DNA of 64,000 nucleotides from Spisula solida (lineage: Eukaryota; Mollusca; Bivalvia; Venerida; Mactridae): positions 2,678,501 through 2,742,500 of the forward strand of contig OX365944.1 in assembly GCA_947247005.1 (NCBI GenBank), read 5' to 3'. The stretch's first letter is position 1; each line of letters starts with the position of its first letter. Both the position numbers and the translations under genes were made by a program. Below are positions 37,031 through 50,394 of this stretch, piece after piece. Below the pieces are notes generated by a model. That model had not been told where the DNA came from. It did not search any database and saw only the letters and a list, made by a program, of their open reading frames with translations.

Positions 37031-39699
37031 AATGTCATTCACTGTAAGGGCTAGTATACAGGCTGTATAGAAGTACCCGTTTCATAGGTCACAAACCACT
37101 AAATAAGATTATTATTTAGCTCAATGTAAAATGACAATTGTCGGCCCCAGATTGTATCATGTTAAAGTCTATGGCCGGTTGAAACACATAAAGCATTGAA
37201 AAGAAGTATGTTGCAGCTACGAAATAAGACAGGCGGTCATGTTTAATATAAGAAAAGTTTTGTTTGTCAAAGGCGGTAGACAAATGTTTACACACGCGCG
37301 GACGTCTTCAATATTGGTTTAACCCTACTCTACTTTCGCTCTGACAAATACAAATGTATGAAACATTCAAGATAAAAAAGATTCACTACTTCAACTACAT
37401 GCATACAATACTTGTAAACTCAATTAGTTTAGGTATATAATAATTTCAAGTCAAACAGAAGTGTTGGTAATGGTTATTTGAGTGTACCCGATTTCCGTCC
37501 GCACATACATTTAGTGGTATATAACCTGAATTCATACAGGTTTGTTTTGTGTCTGGCTACTGGCTAGGCGCCTCCGCATCCGTATGGCGTTAAATTATCT
37601 GTGCATTACAGCCTTTGTCTGAATTTTAAACCAAATATATGGTAATATCAAATTAGACATAAACTTAAGTAGCATTCCATGACCCTGCTCCACGTATATT
37701 CTCAAATAGTTATTATTGTGTCATTTGACCATCAATTAAACAATGACTTATTAGACCAATTGTTGTTTATATTTGAGTGATAAAATATAGTACATGTTCA
37801 ATAAGTTACGCATGCAAGTATATATGCCTTTATTACTGTAGGCTTTTTCGTGTGACTCAGTAATTTGCTCTACGTCTGTTTTCAAGTTTTGCAATTTCAA
37901 AGCAATCTGCAGGATTACATCTTTAATCGTTTTAAAGCCTGTATCGAAATGAATGTTGTTCGAAATAAAAACTACATTATCCATACCAAAACGAGCAATA
38001 TTGTATTGCAAACTTAGCAGGAAGTATTATCCTTAAAGCTCGGCGGCATTTGAATAAACATAAATAATGTGGATTTTATTTAATACTGAAGTTATTAGCC
38101 CTTACTAACAAAATCATTACGCTTTACAGAGAACAAATGAGCGTTGCTCTGCGATTTCAAACCTCCTGAAACAATAACGTTACTTTAGAAACCACATTTA
38201 TTGCAGGGCAAAGTTTTTGGGGAAAACGGCAAAAATGGTTTATGTTTGATAATGTCACAATATGGGTGTCTTGTAACATACTTTAATCTCGATACACACT
38301 TATTTGTGAATGTCAATGTTTTGAGTGTAAAACCTGGACTTTGAATATATAGACCACGTTTAATTAATCGTTTTATTGGATGAAAATAAATTGTAAAATA
38401 TATGTTGTTTCTTGTAGTTAAATATACTAAAATCGATTTCCAGGATATTGTGCAAAATGCGATATTTTGGATCAAAACCTTTTAAAATATAATTAAAAAG
38501 AGAAATTCCTACAGAGTAATTAATAATTTTGGTAGCAAGTTAATCGCTGTTATGAAATATAACAAAACGCGTGATGTTTGAGAAGCGGTTGATATGTTCT
38601 GTTATATATTACCCAAAAGATCAAATATCGCATCTTAAGGACCTAGATTTCAGTAATATGTCTCATTACATCCGCAATGTAGTTCAAACACAATCATATT
38701 TTGTATTTTGTTTCCCTTTTCGAAAAGTTAGCGCATAAAAGAGATATTTACTTTTAATTATATATTGTCATTAAAATTAGTTCGTTTTCATTGACATGTC
38801 TCGTTTTCATCATGCCGTAGCATGTCACTTAGTTGGAACATTTTCAAAAGGTATACATTTTGGAAACCTTACAATTCTTTCTATCAGAAGGTGAAGAGAT
38901 GAAATTTTGTCCCCAGGTTAAATACGGTAAATTAAATGCCAATATGGAGGAATATCGAATGGTATTAGTAATTTTTCAGCAAATGTTTACGAAATTACAG
39001 ATATTAACATAATTGCATATACTTATAACATACAATGGGGAATGTATACTTAAACTGATCGATAGAAGAATTAAATGAATCTAGAAATAGAAATGTGGAC
39101 GATATGTCTAACAGTAATAACATGATCAGTAAATTTATATTACATGTAGATGTAATTATGTTTACATATATGTAACGGCACATTTGTAAACCTGACAGAG
39201 ACCATTACACACATTCTGGTCACAGCAGCACCCAAGTAATACTTAATAATATAATGTAACTTTAAATCCTACGTCATGAGCGTCGGCCAATTTTGGCATA
39301 TAACGCGACGTCCATTCATAAAACAGGTAAATGTTTTTGTCATGATGCCATTGACGTTCGCATTTGTTCGGCATGTAACACGTCACGATTCTGAAAACCA
39401 AGCATGTATTATGTTCGGAAAATGCAATCAGACGCGTTGTATTTCACTTTGCAATTTCGCCTGTATTCGTGGTAATACAATGTTAGATATATAATAAGAG
39501 TTAGTATCAATTGACAACTAGTGTTAGATTATTTTTATCATACGACCCTTATGACATGAAAATACCTATTTCTGTTGAAAGGCGACTCCGTTATATAAAC
39601 GTCGCCAAACAAAAAAAATTTACGTCACTTGAACGTTATAATAGATTTATATAAGAATATACCTATTCGTAATACTAACCCTGATACATGTGATACTTA
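37031..39699. other. R1-only stretch, no supported gene
   Basis: R2 has only a family F copy between the flanking blocks. A minus-strand frame at 37751-38011 (86 codons, partly heptad-like) and one at 38185-38475 have no recognised domain. Either deleted from R2 or inserted here. Confidence 0.45.
38180..38500. repeat. Repeat segment with inverted partner at 56.3 kb
   Basis: GTGCAAAATGCGATATTTTG followed by GATCAAAACCTTTTAAAATA is the near reverse complement of 56.297-56.340 kb, and a weaker version recurs near 56.47 kb. A short dispersed element with uncertain edges. Confidence 0.5.
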
Positions 39700-40249
39700 G
39701 TATTATATAAACCATTATACCTACTCATAGAGGCCAGTAACCTGCAGACACACAGAAAGTTCATCTGAATTGTTAAGGAAGTATACTCGATCATGGTTTA
39801 AGCCTATATAGTCACGTGGGAATAGTTTGTTCTGAGGTATTTATTTTAATGGCTCTTGAAACTATCATGTTTGAATGAATGTGATATTGAATAAAGTTCC
39901 CAACAGCATACTATACAATGTATTACTTCGTTAACTTAGTCGTATTTAAACCTGTCAATATGGCATTTAGACAAACTATGCACTCAATTATCAAGCGCTA
40001 AAAGGAAGTTAACGTAGACATTCTACGATGTTGAATTTTAAGTAGCTTTCCTGTAATGGAATAACACCATAAAGTGGTATTAGCACGTGTCGGTACATTT
40101 CTTTAGTGATTAGCCGGCATTGCATTCTGTTGTCAGCTTTACAATACGATGAACAAAAATGGCTCATACACATAATCGTACATGAACCTGTTATAGATGA
40201 CGTATCGCTACTAAATTAACATCGTGTCGCACAAAAACACTAACACTTT

Positions 40250-41650
40250 TTGATCAAGTTCAATCCTACTTTAGGGAAATAAACTATTGTATAAATTTCA
40301 ATCCGGTTGTAGAAGTGGATTCCCCAGAGATACTTGTCTAATACATTTAACAGACTTCATTAGAATGGAGATGGATTAAGGTCATGTGATTGGCATGGTT
40401 CTGCTAGACTTCCAAAAGGCTTTTGATACTGCAGACCATTCCATTCTGTTCATGAAACGTTGAGCTGCAGTACGAGGTGATGGTATTTTAAGATGGTTTG
40501 AACATTTTCTTACCAATGGACAACAATAAGTAGATGTCTGCGGTATCGACACTGCTACAGCCCCGATCATGTGTAGAGTTGGGCCACTTCTATGTTTAAT
40601 TCATGTTAATGAAAAGTCAGCTGTGGTTAGAAACAAGCTTTTGTTATATACAGATGATTCTGGCACTCTAGTATCAGGTAAAAACAAGTCTTCTGTGGAA
40701 ACGTCATTGAATGACAACCTGTATCTTGTTAGTCAATGGTTGGCTGATAACAAGTTATCACTTCACTTAGGTAAAACTGAGTTCATATTATTTGGGCTAA
40801 ACTAAGGTAAACTCGACTCTAGACACTACTTGTAATTGTAAACATATTGAACCAGTTTCTGCTGTTAAATATCTTTGAGCAACTATTGACAAGACCCTAT
40901 CCTTAAATTCTTATATGACCCGATCAATACTTTAAAAAGCTAATGCTAGGTTAAAATATTTATACCGTAAAAAGGTAACCTTAGCCAACACACCAAGAAG
41001 CTCCTTAACTGGTTAACAGTCAATAAACGGTTAAACAAGATCATGCTGTGCCATTAATTTAAAATAAAGAATAACGAATAACATGGCCCAATACTACATG
41101 GTGGACAATTTCATTTCATGTTTAAGAGATTCAATATTTACACGAATTTAATAATTTAAGAATGTTTTATTTTATTTATTATCTAATATCTGACTAATCT
41201 GTTATTTTTATTTATTCGTTTCGTTATAAATTAATGATTGATAGTGTCTTTCAGTATTGGTACTTCTTTAACTTTAACTCGCCTTTTATGTATTTTGACT
41301 TATGTATTTTGAATGTTGAGTTCGATAATCTTTGATATAAAAATGATAACGTAAAGACATTCTTTACTTATTATTGGGAAGTAACTGCGATACAATCCTT
41401 TTAAGGCATTTATGTTAATTTATCTATTTATACAATGGTCAATATAAAAACATTACTATCTTACATAATGCCTCTCAATGTCATGCCAACAACACTAAAG
41501 GACCACAATGGAAATAAGAGATATCTGTTTATTTTTGTGTAATCCTCAGTTTTGGTGTGCCTGTCATGGTTATTTACAAATGCATGTAATGTAAAAGTTC
41601 TTTTGTTATACATGTTGTTTTTATATATCCATGTATGTACATTCAATACT
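40250..41650 (+). mobile_element. Degenerate LINE fragment, R1 only
   Basis: R2 joins the flanking blocks directly near 57.89 kb, so this 1.4 kb is an insertion in R1. It contains an RT relic at 40.29-41.03 kb and AT-rich sequence after it without recognised features, possibly the LINE 3' part. Edges are approximate; no target-site duplication found. Confidence 0.7.
40290..41030 (+). pseudogene. LINE reverse transcriptase relic (jockey/CR1-like)
   Basis: A single frame reads FQSGCRSGFPRDTCLIHLTD, MVLLDFQKAFDTADHSIL (RT motif with catalytic Asp), VGPLLCLIHVNEKSAVV, LLYTDDSGTLVSG (the YADD box is YTDD, 40647-40658), SQWLADNKLSLHLGKTEFIL and KANARLKYLYRK. Stops at several positions (e.g. after IRMEMD and after FMKR) and a loss of the PQGS-type motif before VGPLL. 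The frame is kept despite the stops, so decay is mainly by substitution. A different family from the LINE at 53.4 kb. Confidence 0.85.
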
Positions 41651-42969
41651 GAATTAAATCTATCTATTTATCAAATCAGCACAGACAACAGATCAAGAAA
41701 CACGCTAGCAATATTTAAAGACAACAAAAATGAATAATCACAAATTACAAGTACAAGTCGAAATGAAAAACATCATGATGAACCAGATACAAATGAACCT
41801 ACACAGTGACAATAACCATACATCAAACTTTGACAGTCGGCTGTCTCAGAAAGTCAAACATAACCCGATTATGAGCCCACATGCAAGCACGAACACAAAG
41901 AACGCATACGCACAAAAAAGACAACTTCCAACACTAAACGGAAATATATTCAGAGAAGTATGTTCATCATAATAGGCATACCACTACCCCTTTGATGTAG
42001 TTGATGGCTACAAAATATATCGTATCAGACCTCACAGATCACGAGCTTTGTAATTGTGTGTTATAAAAGTATGGATGTTATCAGCGAATTGTCTATAGTT
42101 TTTTCCTTGGAGAGGTGACTTTCTCATGGCCATGTTTCATGTGATCTAATATCGTAAGAGCAAATCGCTGGCTATGAATGGAAGGTGCAAAATCGATGTT
42201 TTAAGAAAACATGGACAAACTGTCTGAAAACCACTCTATGCTTATGGAATAACAAGCGTTTTTAACTTGAACTTTCAACATGACCAGTTCCGATTGTCAT
42301 AGAATTAGGATCCTAAGAAGCGCCTTGTAAAGTCCTACGTCTAACTAACGACCTTCTCATTCTAAGCCAGATAAATCTTCCAGCAGATTAATTGTAATAT
42401 TGACGATCTGCAACGTGATAGTGATGCAATTATACTGCAGTTCTCAGTTTACTTCTACGGCGCATTACATTACAACTGTTTTGGCAAGATTCCATGCCTT
42501 CTTACAGTGCAAACTTCATGTGTTGGGTAGCTGATTAGCCTTGTCATAACAAATGGAAATTGAACCCGTACCTATCTGAATCAAACAATTCCAAGTGTCT
42601 TCGTGAAGAAAAGAGTATTTAGATATTAAACAGATCAAAATTATTTTGATATAATAAGACAATGTACAAGCAAAATTAAATCAATTAGTGTTGCCACAAT
42701 CTCAGTAATTTTAGAAAAGCCTTTTGGTCTCAAGCGAGAAAACATGCTCATAAAAAGAATTAAGATCTAATCATTCTTGGACCTGTCTTGTGAATGTGTT
42801 TTTTTCTAAATGTTGACTTGCGTATTAAGCGTGAACACATTTAACCAATTTGATTAAACCCTAACACGTAAAATCCATTGTTTTTAATCATACTGAATTA
42901 CGGCATCCCACCTAACGGCAATCTCTGAGAACATCCCAAAACGTGTTAGGTGACAAACAAAAATATCAT

Positions 42970-44050
42970 TTCCACACATAGCTGTAGGCAGAATGGTGTA
43001 TTTTAATTCATAGACTTTAAGCAGTGTTTAATAATTATATGTTTGTACTGAGTGACTAGGTTATACGACTTTTTGTATGACTGGTTGCTGTGTTATTTCG
43101 CAATGAATTGATACTACCAGACTGAAGACACATAAAATAACGCTTTATATATAGATTAATAGCCTAAGGACTTTGTGGTGTGTTCCTATTTATCTTTTTC
43201 GGGCTCAGCTATTTATGTTAAATGTGTCATATTTCATTTCCGTTTCATTCTCAGCATTCCAAATACATACTGCGTGTACTAAACAATCACGCAATCACAC
43301 GCATACGATGTGAATAGTGTCTGGTAAGTCTATCATTGCCCTACCATGATTCTAAATAAATGCTGAAGTGGATTATGTGATAGCAGTACGTTTCTTCCAA
43401 ATATTCCTAAAGAGACCAATCTAGGGGGTTATGTTTTGATAATAGAGCGGCCACCTTTTCTCAGTCTTCAATGAATGATACTTTACCCACTCATTATAGT
43501 TACCAAAGATGCACATACATTTAAATATATATTATAGCATAATAACAGTATTTTTTCCTCTACGATAACGGGACGAAAACCATGCGTAAATGCGCGCTGT
43601 TAACGTCCAGTTATGCTATGCTCATTTCGGGATCGCAACGTTTTACAGCGTCATATGAACAGTAATTATACTATATTCTTGGTATTTGCCGACCCCGGAA
43701 GTCGACGCTCATAACAATTACTGGTATGACGTCACGTTTGTTTTCGCGACGTTGCCACAAAATTGCCAGCCAAAATATCATCATTTTGAAATACAAACGC
43801 ATTAATTGTTTTGTATGCTATTATAGCATATCCGCACCGAACGTCCCTCGGACTCTGCAGATGCTATTGCCAGACAATGTATATTTCGCCGATGAAACCA
43901 AGCAAAATTCTTAGACGTTTATGAAAATTGTAACCTTGTTAGGTGACTACTTTATGATACAAAGACTTGGAGTGTTCAACTTTTCCATCTGAAAAGAGGT
44001 TATTGCACAATGGTTGAATTGAAAAGAGAATTCGGCGTACTACCAAACAG
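42970..44050. other. Unaligned R1 stretch
   Basis: No match with the corresponding R2 interval (59.07-59.83 kb). Small open frame at 43726-43914 has no recognised domain. Confidence 0.4.
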
Positions 44051-44391
44051 CTAGAAAAGTGGAGCCTGTTGCAACTTAATGATTGGATGGATTATTTGTA
44101 TAGAGCTAATACATTCATTAAATACCAAACTAAATAGAAACAAGGGCTTATTCTTCAACTTGAATATATTCTTCATAATAAGATCTTCCATTAAGTAGAT
44201 TGTCTGCAATTGAAATGTAACCAAGTACACTTCTGGATACAGAATCTTAATTAAAACAATATTATATTCCAGACACGAATAGCATCAATTTAGTTCTCTT
44301 TGAACATCACAACAGAGATATGTCTAAAATCAAATATCATACACATAATGTTGATATACATGCATATACCTCTAATCTAAATACGTATGTA

Positions 44392-45271
44392 CGAGGGGTC
44401 ATCAATATATTCGAAGACTTTCCTTCTAACTTTTTAAATATTTATTCTAGAACAATGACATTATCAGGCAATATAGATATATCGATTATCTAGCGTTTTA
44501 ATTAATTAATTATATTGTGACGTCACAATGGTATTGATGACGTCACTTATTGTGACCAATGTGCAGCGCGCGCCGCCGAGCGTGACGGACAATAAATAAT
44601 CACAGAGCAACAGCATTTCATTAAGATTAACACCTAACTTGGTCAATCCTTGCGATAGCTCGAGGATGACTTGACCAACATGTATGGGGATTATTTGCAC
44701 TCCATATCAGTGATCTACACATGATTTCGTTGTTTATTTGATTGTAAAGTAAGAATAAACAGAAGAATTAAGACAGGGTTAGAGATACTCCTCCTTAATT
44801 TCTGAGAAATAAGAGGCATATTTCTGAACGATATGTTACTGGCGAACTCTACGATCAGTATATATTACAAAACAATAAATCTTTCATTCTTAAATTTGTA
44901 AGGTCGTGCTTCCTTCTTCATCGGGATGATGCTACTGTGTAAAGCCAACCACTTATTTTAGAGTTTTAAGTCCAGTAACGCAACGAGACAATTTCTATTC
45001 CGCCTTACATTCCAGAGTTGGCTATGTATTACTTATTTATGTATTTAAAGTATATTATTTTTATATAGTGGGTTGGATATGGGTTTAGAAAGGAGCTCGG
45101 TGCTGCTCAAACGGTGACGCTTGGAACGAATGAATACATGAATAAAAATATGTTATAGGTGCATTCGGTCGGAAATGTCTTATACTAAATAATGCAGATT
45201 TGCTTTTGTGCCGTGCTGACAAAACAAAATAGCTAGATGAATAGTACACGATTATATTGATCACCCCTCGT
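44392..45271. mobile_element. 880-bp mariner-type TIR element, R1 only
   Basis: Ends CGAGGGGTCATCAATAT (left) and ATATTGATCACCCCTCG (right); the right end reads CGAGGGGTGATCAATAT when reverse complemented, one mismatch in 17. TA on both sides (44390-44391, 45272-45273). R2 near 60.22 kb has the site without it (TACGTATATATATCACGG). No intact transposase; minus-strand open pieces at 44506-44700 and 45085-45285 are not recognised. Near the left end are two CRE palindromes (TGACGTCA) and a GC-rich patch. Confidence 0.8.
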
Positions 45272-45339
45272 ATATCACGATACACAATAATTACATATAC
45301 GGAGAATTGTTTTATCTAGCATTGAAATAGTTCTAAATG

Positions 45340-45475
45340 TAAAAAATATGATAACAAATCGGACACGGAAGACAACACTCAGCAGAAATAGTACATCACG
45401 AAAGGCACAAACAGAAACACACAGAAGGAAAAAACACGTGCTACACGTCACAATGACAACACCAAAATGAATAAG
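45340..45475 (+). repeat. Family F-like segment shared by R1 and R2
   Basis: GGAAGACAACACTCAGCAGA and AAAGGCACAAACAGAAACAC; the same in R2 at 60.30-60.42 kb, so present before the duplication. Confidence 0.65.
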
Positions 45476-45779
45476 AAAAACTTGATTTAGTAAATAGTAC
45501 TCGGCTGCGACCAGTTGACGACATCAGCTTTGCTTGAATATACATGTACTAACATCTAGACGACCTAGGCGAATCAACCACGAGCTACTTACAACTGCAT
45601 CACGTGAGCAAAACACACTACCTGACATAATCATCAAATGTACCGGGATGTGGTAGTTTAGCATTTAAGACATGTTGTGATGTGTATAAAAATGTGTAAT
45701 CTTATTGAAGCTACTCATCGTTTAAAAGAAACAATATACGTTTGCATTCCAACGGGACAGTCATAAGTTCTTAATTATT

Positions 45780-46285
45780 CGGTCAAATGCGTACTTTGTG
45801 CTTAATATAGATTATGCTGATATTCAGAGGATCCAAGATGGCGAATATGTTTATGAAGCTTTGGACTTATCGACAGCTACGGCTAGGTCTTTCAGTCTAC
45901 TTTAACAGCTGGAACTAGGCCATTCACCATTTTATAGCTAAAACAAGGGCATTCAGCTTTTATACTGCAACTTTTTCAGCAGTTTGATAGCAAGGACTCG
46001 ACCATTCGACTGGAACAACGGTGTTATCGGTTTAAATAATTAAAAAAATTATAGGTGCCCATTTTGTTTAGTTGTTTTAAATATAATATTATGCCCCAAA
46101 TATAGTTCAATATTTTCATTGGGTTCTCAATTATGAATGTTAATGAAAAATATGGAGCAATTTTATCCAACAGAAAAGCGATAAGAATCACTGCAAAAAC
46201 CTATTAAACGATATTCGTCTACGATGAAATTTACTTTTATGTAACAAGTTAATATGAATATTTTGCATGGTTTTTATAGAACTTG
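45780..46285. repeat. About 0.5-kb insertion with reversed family F copy
   Basis: The R2 end (60.59 kb) reads CATAAGTTCTTAATGGCTC, whereas here CATAAGTTCTTAAT is separated from GGCCATTCC by about 0.5 kb. Within it GGGCATTCAGCTTTTATACT and AGGCCATTCACC match family F in reverse. Confidence 0.6.
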
Positions 46286-47969
46286 TTCAATGGCCATTCC
46301 TCAATAATATTCTTATCAATGTATATTTATAGTGTTTAGTGCTAAAACATTCATATTTCATATTTTTGTCATATTTCTGTTTCAAATGGTAATGACTGAT
46401 TGTATCTTAAAACCCTAACTCTAATTGGGATTTTGCTGCCAGCTGAATCAATCATTCATATGCTAGATAAAGCAGATTGATATTGTTGTCGACTATCGTA
46501 GGCCAGGACCTGGTTCGAACCTTCATCCCTCCAGTGAAAACACTCTAGGTCAATATATAAATTTGATTATTTTTTAAGAGTATCAATTGTTCTGATCAAG
46601 TAACTCAAGCATTTCGTTTGGCATTCTGCATCGTTAAAACACTACACATGTATACATTTGTAATTGAAATATGTGTTAGAAAGTGATATATTCAGACAGT
46701 ATATAGTTATTGTCAGCAATGCTTTAATTATTGTCATACATCGCAATCAGTGAAGAAACAAAGTTCCCAGCTCTCATTACAATATACAGAATACACATTA
46801 GTGTTGCTTAAATTCTTAATGATGTTATACGGAACACGTTTGTAACTCACAATGTTCGTTACTTATCCCCAGCGGTAACACTTCTTGTTATTTCCTGGTT
46901 ACGTAAACTTTCGATTAAAATAAAACGAATTACTCTCATTAATCTGCAAGTCGTCACGGATATGCCATTAGGTCGAAGATGTTTTACTATTAATTACACA
47001 GCGAGAGGCATAAATTAATGTTACGAGCACTTCTACTGTCTTGGTAAAATAGTGCATTTTCCAAAAATGTGTTTATGTTCAACCCATCTGTCTAAGTGTG
47101 TGTTTTTAGTGGTGCTCTTGTTGGGAATGACATTTATTGCGCTGTGATAAACTTTAATTTCACAAAACCGTATGTGTTGCCCTATTGTTACTTTGCGACG
47201 ACAACTAATTTGAACGTACTGGGCTGTCATTTCAAAGGTCGTGTCTTCAATTCCCGGTATGGGAACTGGTCATTTCTGAAATTCTAAGTGCAGTATTTAC
47301 CGCCATATATGATCGTGTGGACTATAAAGTATCTGGTTAAAGGTTATCAATGTTATGTATGCACCGGGCATATTATAAAGAACCTAGCTGCCGTTCGAAA
47401 TTAGGGCGCGGCGCACTCCTACATGGCCATACACGCCTGTATCTAACGTCTCATTCCCATTGTATATATACTTCTTATTTACATTTCTTTAGCAGTTTCT
47501 CCGTGTGTAGGTTACATCGAGCAGCAGTGTCCTTCCCATGAACAACGGTATATCGAACATAAAAGAAAGGCAACCAAGCCTACTGAATGTTTCAAACGTC
47601 TAGACAAATAAACAGGTATTTTACATTACGATATACTTCTATAGAATACTAGTGTCGTATTTTTGATCGCAACATGCATGAAGTCAAACGGTGAGTAGGT
47701 GTACAAGTTGCAGATTAATTTCTATCGCGAAAATTACGTGCTCATATTAAATGAACATTTTTGCGCGTTTTAAGACGCTCGTTTATAAAGTACCCTCCTC
47801 GACCATTCCTCGATACTTTTTTATTTTGGGTAAAAATTTAAGTACCATCGAGAGAATAATTAATTATTTACTGGTTCTCAGTGACATTATCCTGATACTG
47901 GGCGAATACGTCTTGCTGTTACCCTGATAAGCCAGGCTTCAAGCATTGAAGCTATACCAGTACCAGTTT

Positions 47970-48080
47970 AACGACGTTGGAATGTCGCGTGGGGAATATA
48001 AACGTCTGCTTATCCTTGGCAATGCAATATTATTGCGTAATAAATGCTGTAGTTCGACGTTATATTACAACTCCGGCCAA
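47970..48080. promoter_or_regulatory. Conserved block with TATA-like box and palindrome (R2)
   Basis: GTCGCGTGGGGAATATAAAC and TTCGACGTTATATTACAACT are identical to R1. The palindrome has one change here (ATGCAATATTATTGCGT, 48022-48038). Confidence 0.4.
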
Positions 48081-48462
48081 GTTATACAAAAAAAGCGAAT
48101 ATAACGCAGACACAACCAAAGCTCGAAAAGCTGCCATACATTCTCTAACCTGTTGTTATAACTGTGGAACATGCAATGTTATGTCATGAAATTGAGGTCT
48201 GATTGTCTTTAATTAAGCATTTTGTTGTGCAGATCAGGATACCAAAGTAATGTCAGTTATTTTAACAAGAGTGCTAAAAAGCCATGAACCTCTCATCTGG
48301 GTATCATACATGTATATAACAAGCAAATGCGTTGAATTGATATCCCCCTGCTACAGGTTATCAGTATTACTAAGCAGTTTGGAATGAAAGCTTCCATCGG
48401 ATAACAATTTTTAATAAATCCAGAGCCAAGGGCAATAACTCTACGGAAAATTGATCAATAAA

Positions 48463-48605
48463 CAAGAGGGCCAAGATGGCCCAGTATTGCTCACCTGTGC
48501 ACATTTAAGTAGAAGAACCATATTCAAACTGGACCTTGATTTCTGTTGCCATGGTTCTGCATTAGCTTCAATTGTACAGCTACTTTAAGAATGGACCACC
48601 ACTCA
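48463..48605 (+). repeat. GGCCAAGATGGCC repeat, truncated (R2)
   Basis: First 140 bp only, beginning AGAGGGCCAAGATGGCCCAG. It is cut where the block matching 29.84 kb begins. Confidence 0.75.
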
Positions 48606-49414
48606 AGGAACATAGTCGCAGGGTTTTAAAACATTATACATGTAAAGGTATCGATTTCTGACGTCGGTTATGAACGTAAAGCTGACATAGAATGCAGCAT
48701 TATAATACCGTTATATACGTGTATGACATTTGCCATTTTGTGCAAGTAGACATAGCATGGTGTTGTAGCCGACCTACAATGTACAGCATTGAAACACTTG
48801 CTTGCACTATTTGGCAAAATTGACACATGAATGTAGGTGTATGAAGCCGTAACGTTTCAGTTTTGCAAGTTCACCTTTGTGCTTGTCATTTTGGTGTGTG
48901 ATGTGGTTTAAGATGGTTTTATAAATCGGGTATCCCTCTCCAGAGTTAATGGTACATACAATTCATAAAAAAATATCCACAAGTTTCTGATAACTCTACT
49001 GTGTACGGGCGCATTTGCGTGTATTCAGAACTATTTCCAAAAAACATCGACAAAAAAACGAACGAACAACTTTACTATTCCCTGTGTCAACATATCATAT
49101 GAAAATGAAGGCTTCTTAAACAGTCAATTTTAGTAAAATCTCTCTTGAAATGGTAATGAAATATGTCTTGTTCCTACATAAATAACACAGTGAGAAACAT
49201 CAAACAAGCTTCGGGCAGCGTGTTACGTATTTAGAGAGAATACTTAAGATTTTAATACCGATAACGTAGTGTGGTATAAAATAGATTATTGTTACACTCA
49301 AAGCTTACTGAATTGTCACAAGGTTACGACCAACATAATAAAGATAATTGTTTTAAACTAATATTTAATATAGAACGTTTTACTCAGTATATTAATTAAA
49401 CATATGCGATCATA

Positions 49415-50394
49415 CAGGGTGATCCAAAAAACATGTCCCACAAACAATGCTTACTAACTTTTTGAATTTTGTTAAAATAGTTATTATTTTGGTAATGACA
49501 GAAAGAATAGTGATATAAGTTTTTTGTTGAATATAAATAAGACCATCATATAATGTCATAATAACCATGGTAACACCATCAGCAATGACATCATATTTTT
49601 AGAGTTCCAAGATGGCTGAAAACGCAGAAATTGTAAATTTGTACTATAATGTAGGCAAATAGCCTGCATTTGATAGACGGAAACTAAACATTCTGAATCC
49701 AAAGTCGTCAGTATAATATAGAAAGCAAATTAGAAGACATCTGACAAAATAGGAGACACAATGGACTATAAGGAATATTAGAATTTAAAGGAATGGTAGA
49801 CATCGTAGTGGACGTGTTGATGAGAATAATGAGCATATTCCATAAGTTGTAGTGGAAACTCTAATAGTATGTTAGAGGTGATATGAAGGATATACATTGT
49901 GTACTAACACTGCGGCAGATCTTATTGAAATGAAAGTTTCATACACAGCGAATGTTGTGCCGGACAATTTACGATGGGCTTTAAACTTTGGTGATCAGTG
50001 ATTGCACTTAAGCATCGCATGTCTCCATATTCGCCCGCTTTTAGTCCACTGGACTTCTTCTTATGAGGTTTCTTAAAGACGTAAGTGTGTTGTTCCAAAC
50101 CAACCATTTTACTTGATTTCAAAGAATCAATTACCAGTTAAACGGGTTTGATGATTCTTCAAGCGTGTAAAGTGACGACATCAGAACAAACGCTTGTTTG
50201 GAAAAATGTGTTAGTCACTTCGCAGATCTCTTATCAAGTTGTTTGTTTAAACTACGGTTATAAGTTTTGTTTGTCAAAATCTTACATGTATGTGTTTTAA
50301 GTACGTTAAGTTAAAATTTAATTAGTTTAAACAACTGTTACAGTAATTCTTTTATTACGCATTGTTTGTGGGACATGTTTTTTGGATCACCCTG
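49415..50394 (+). mobile_element. 980-bp mariner-like element with 35-bp perfect TIRs
   Basis: 49415-49449 (CAGGGTGATCCAAAAAACAT...) and 50360-50394 are exact inverted copies over 35 bp. TA precedes the left end; the base after the right end is not TA, so the duplication is altered. R1 has no such element at the matching place (30.69-30.74 kb). Contains two pieces of transposase separated by a deletion. Perfect TIRs suggest a fairly recent insertion or mobilisation in trans despite the dead coding part. Confidence 0.9.
49611..50110 (+). pseudogene. Mariner/Tc1-type transposase relic
   Basis: N-terminal piece from ATG 49611: MAENAEIVNLYYNVGK, stop, PAFDRRKLNILNPKSSV, then TKxETQWTIRN.. and NGRHRSGRVDENNEHIP, which looks like the helix-turn-helix end and the linker (..GR..SGR..) of mariner-type transposases. 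A later piece at about 50.02 kb reads MSPYSPAFSPLDFFL, stop, GFLKDV, the C-terminal 'SP.DFFLWG.LK' signature with the W codon changed to TGA. At least five stops; the DDE catalytic core between them is mostly missing. Non-functional. Confidence 0.85.

Larger units (their letters stand above)
24890..46420. repeat. Right-array unit R1
   Basis: Long direct-repeat unit. Blocks shared with R2 in order: 24.89-25.79/46.42-47.34; 26.63-27.41/47.70-48.47; 29.84-30.11/48.62-48.96; 30.28-30.71/48.99-49.41; 31.63-33.00/50.53-51.94; 34.03-34.64/51.95-52.56; 35.66-36.11/52.72-53.12; 36.51-37.03/56.63-57.08; 39.70-40.24/57.37-57.89; 41.69-42.97/57.90-59.07; 44.05-44.39/59.83-60.22; 45.27-45.78/60.23-60.60. 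The first blocks recur again in R3. R1-only stretches (28.1-29.8, 30.83-31.62, 37.0-39.7 kb) are insertions here or deletions in R2. Confidence 0.88.

Noticed and set aside
37751..38011. 86-codon minus-strand open frame with coiled-coil-like composition
   Set aside because: No partner copy to test, no start or splice context and no family recognised; length is within chance for AT-rich DNA.
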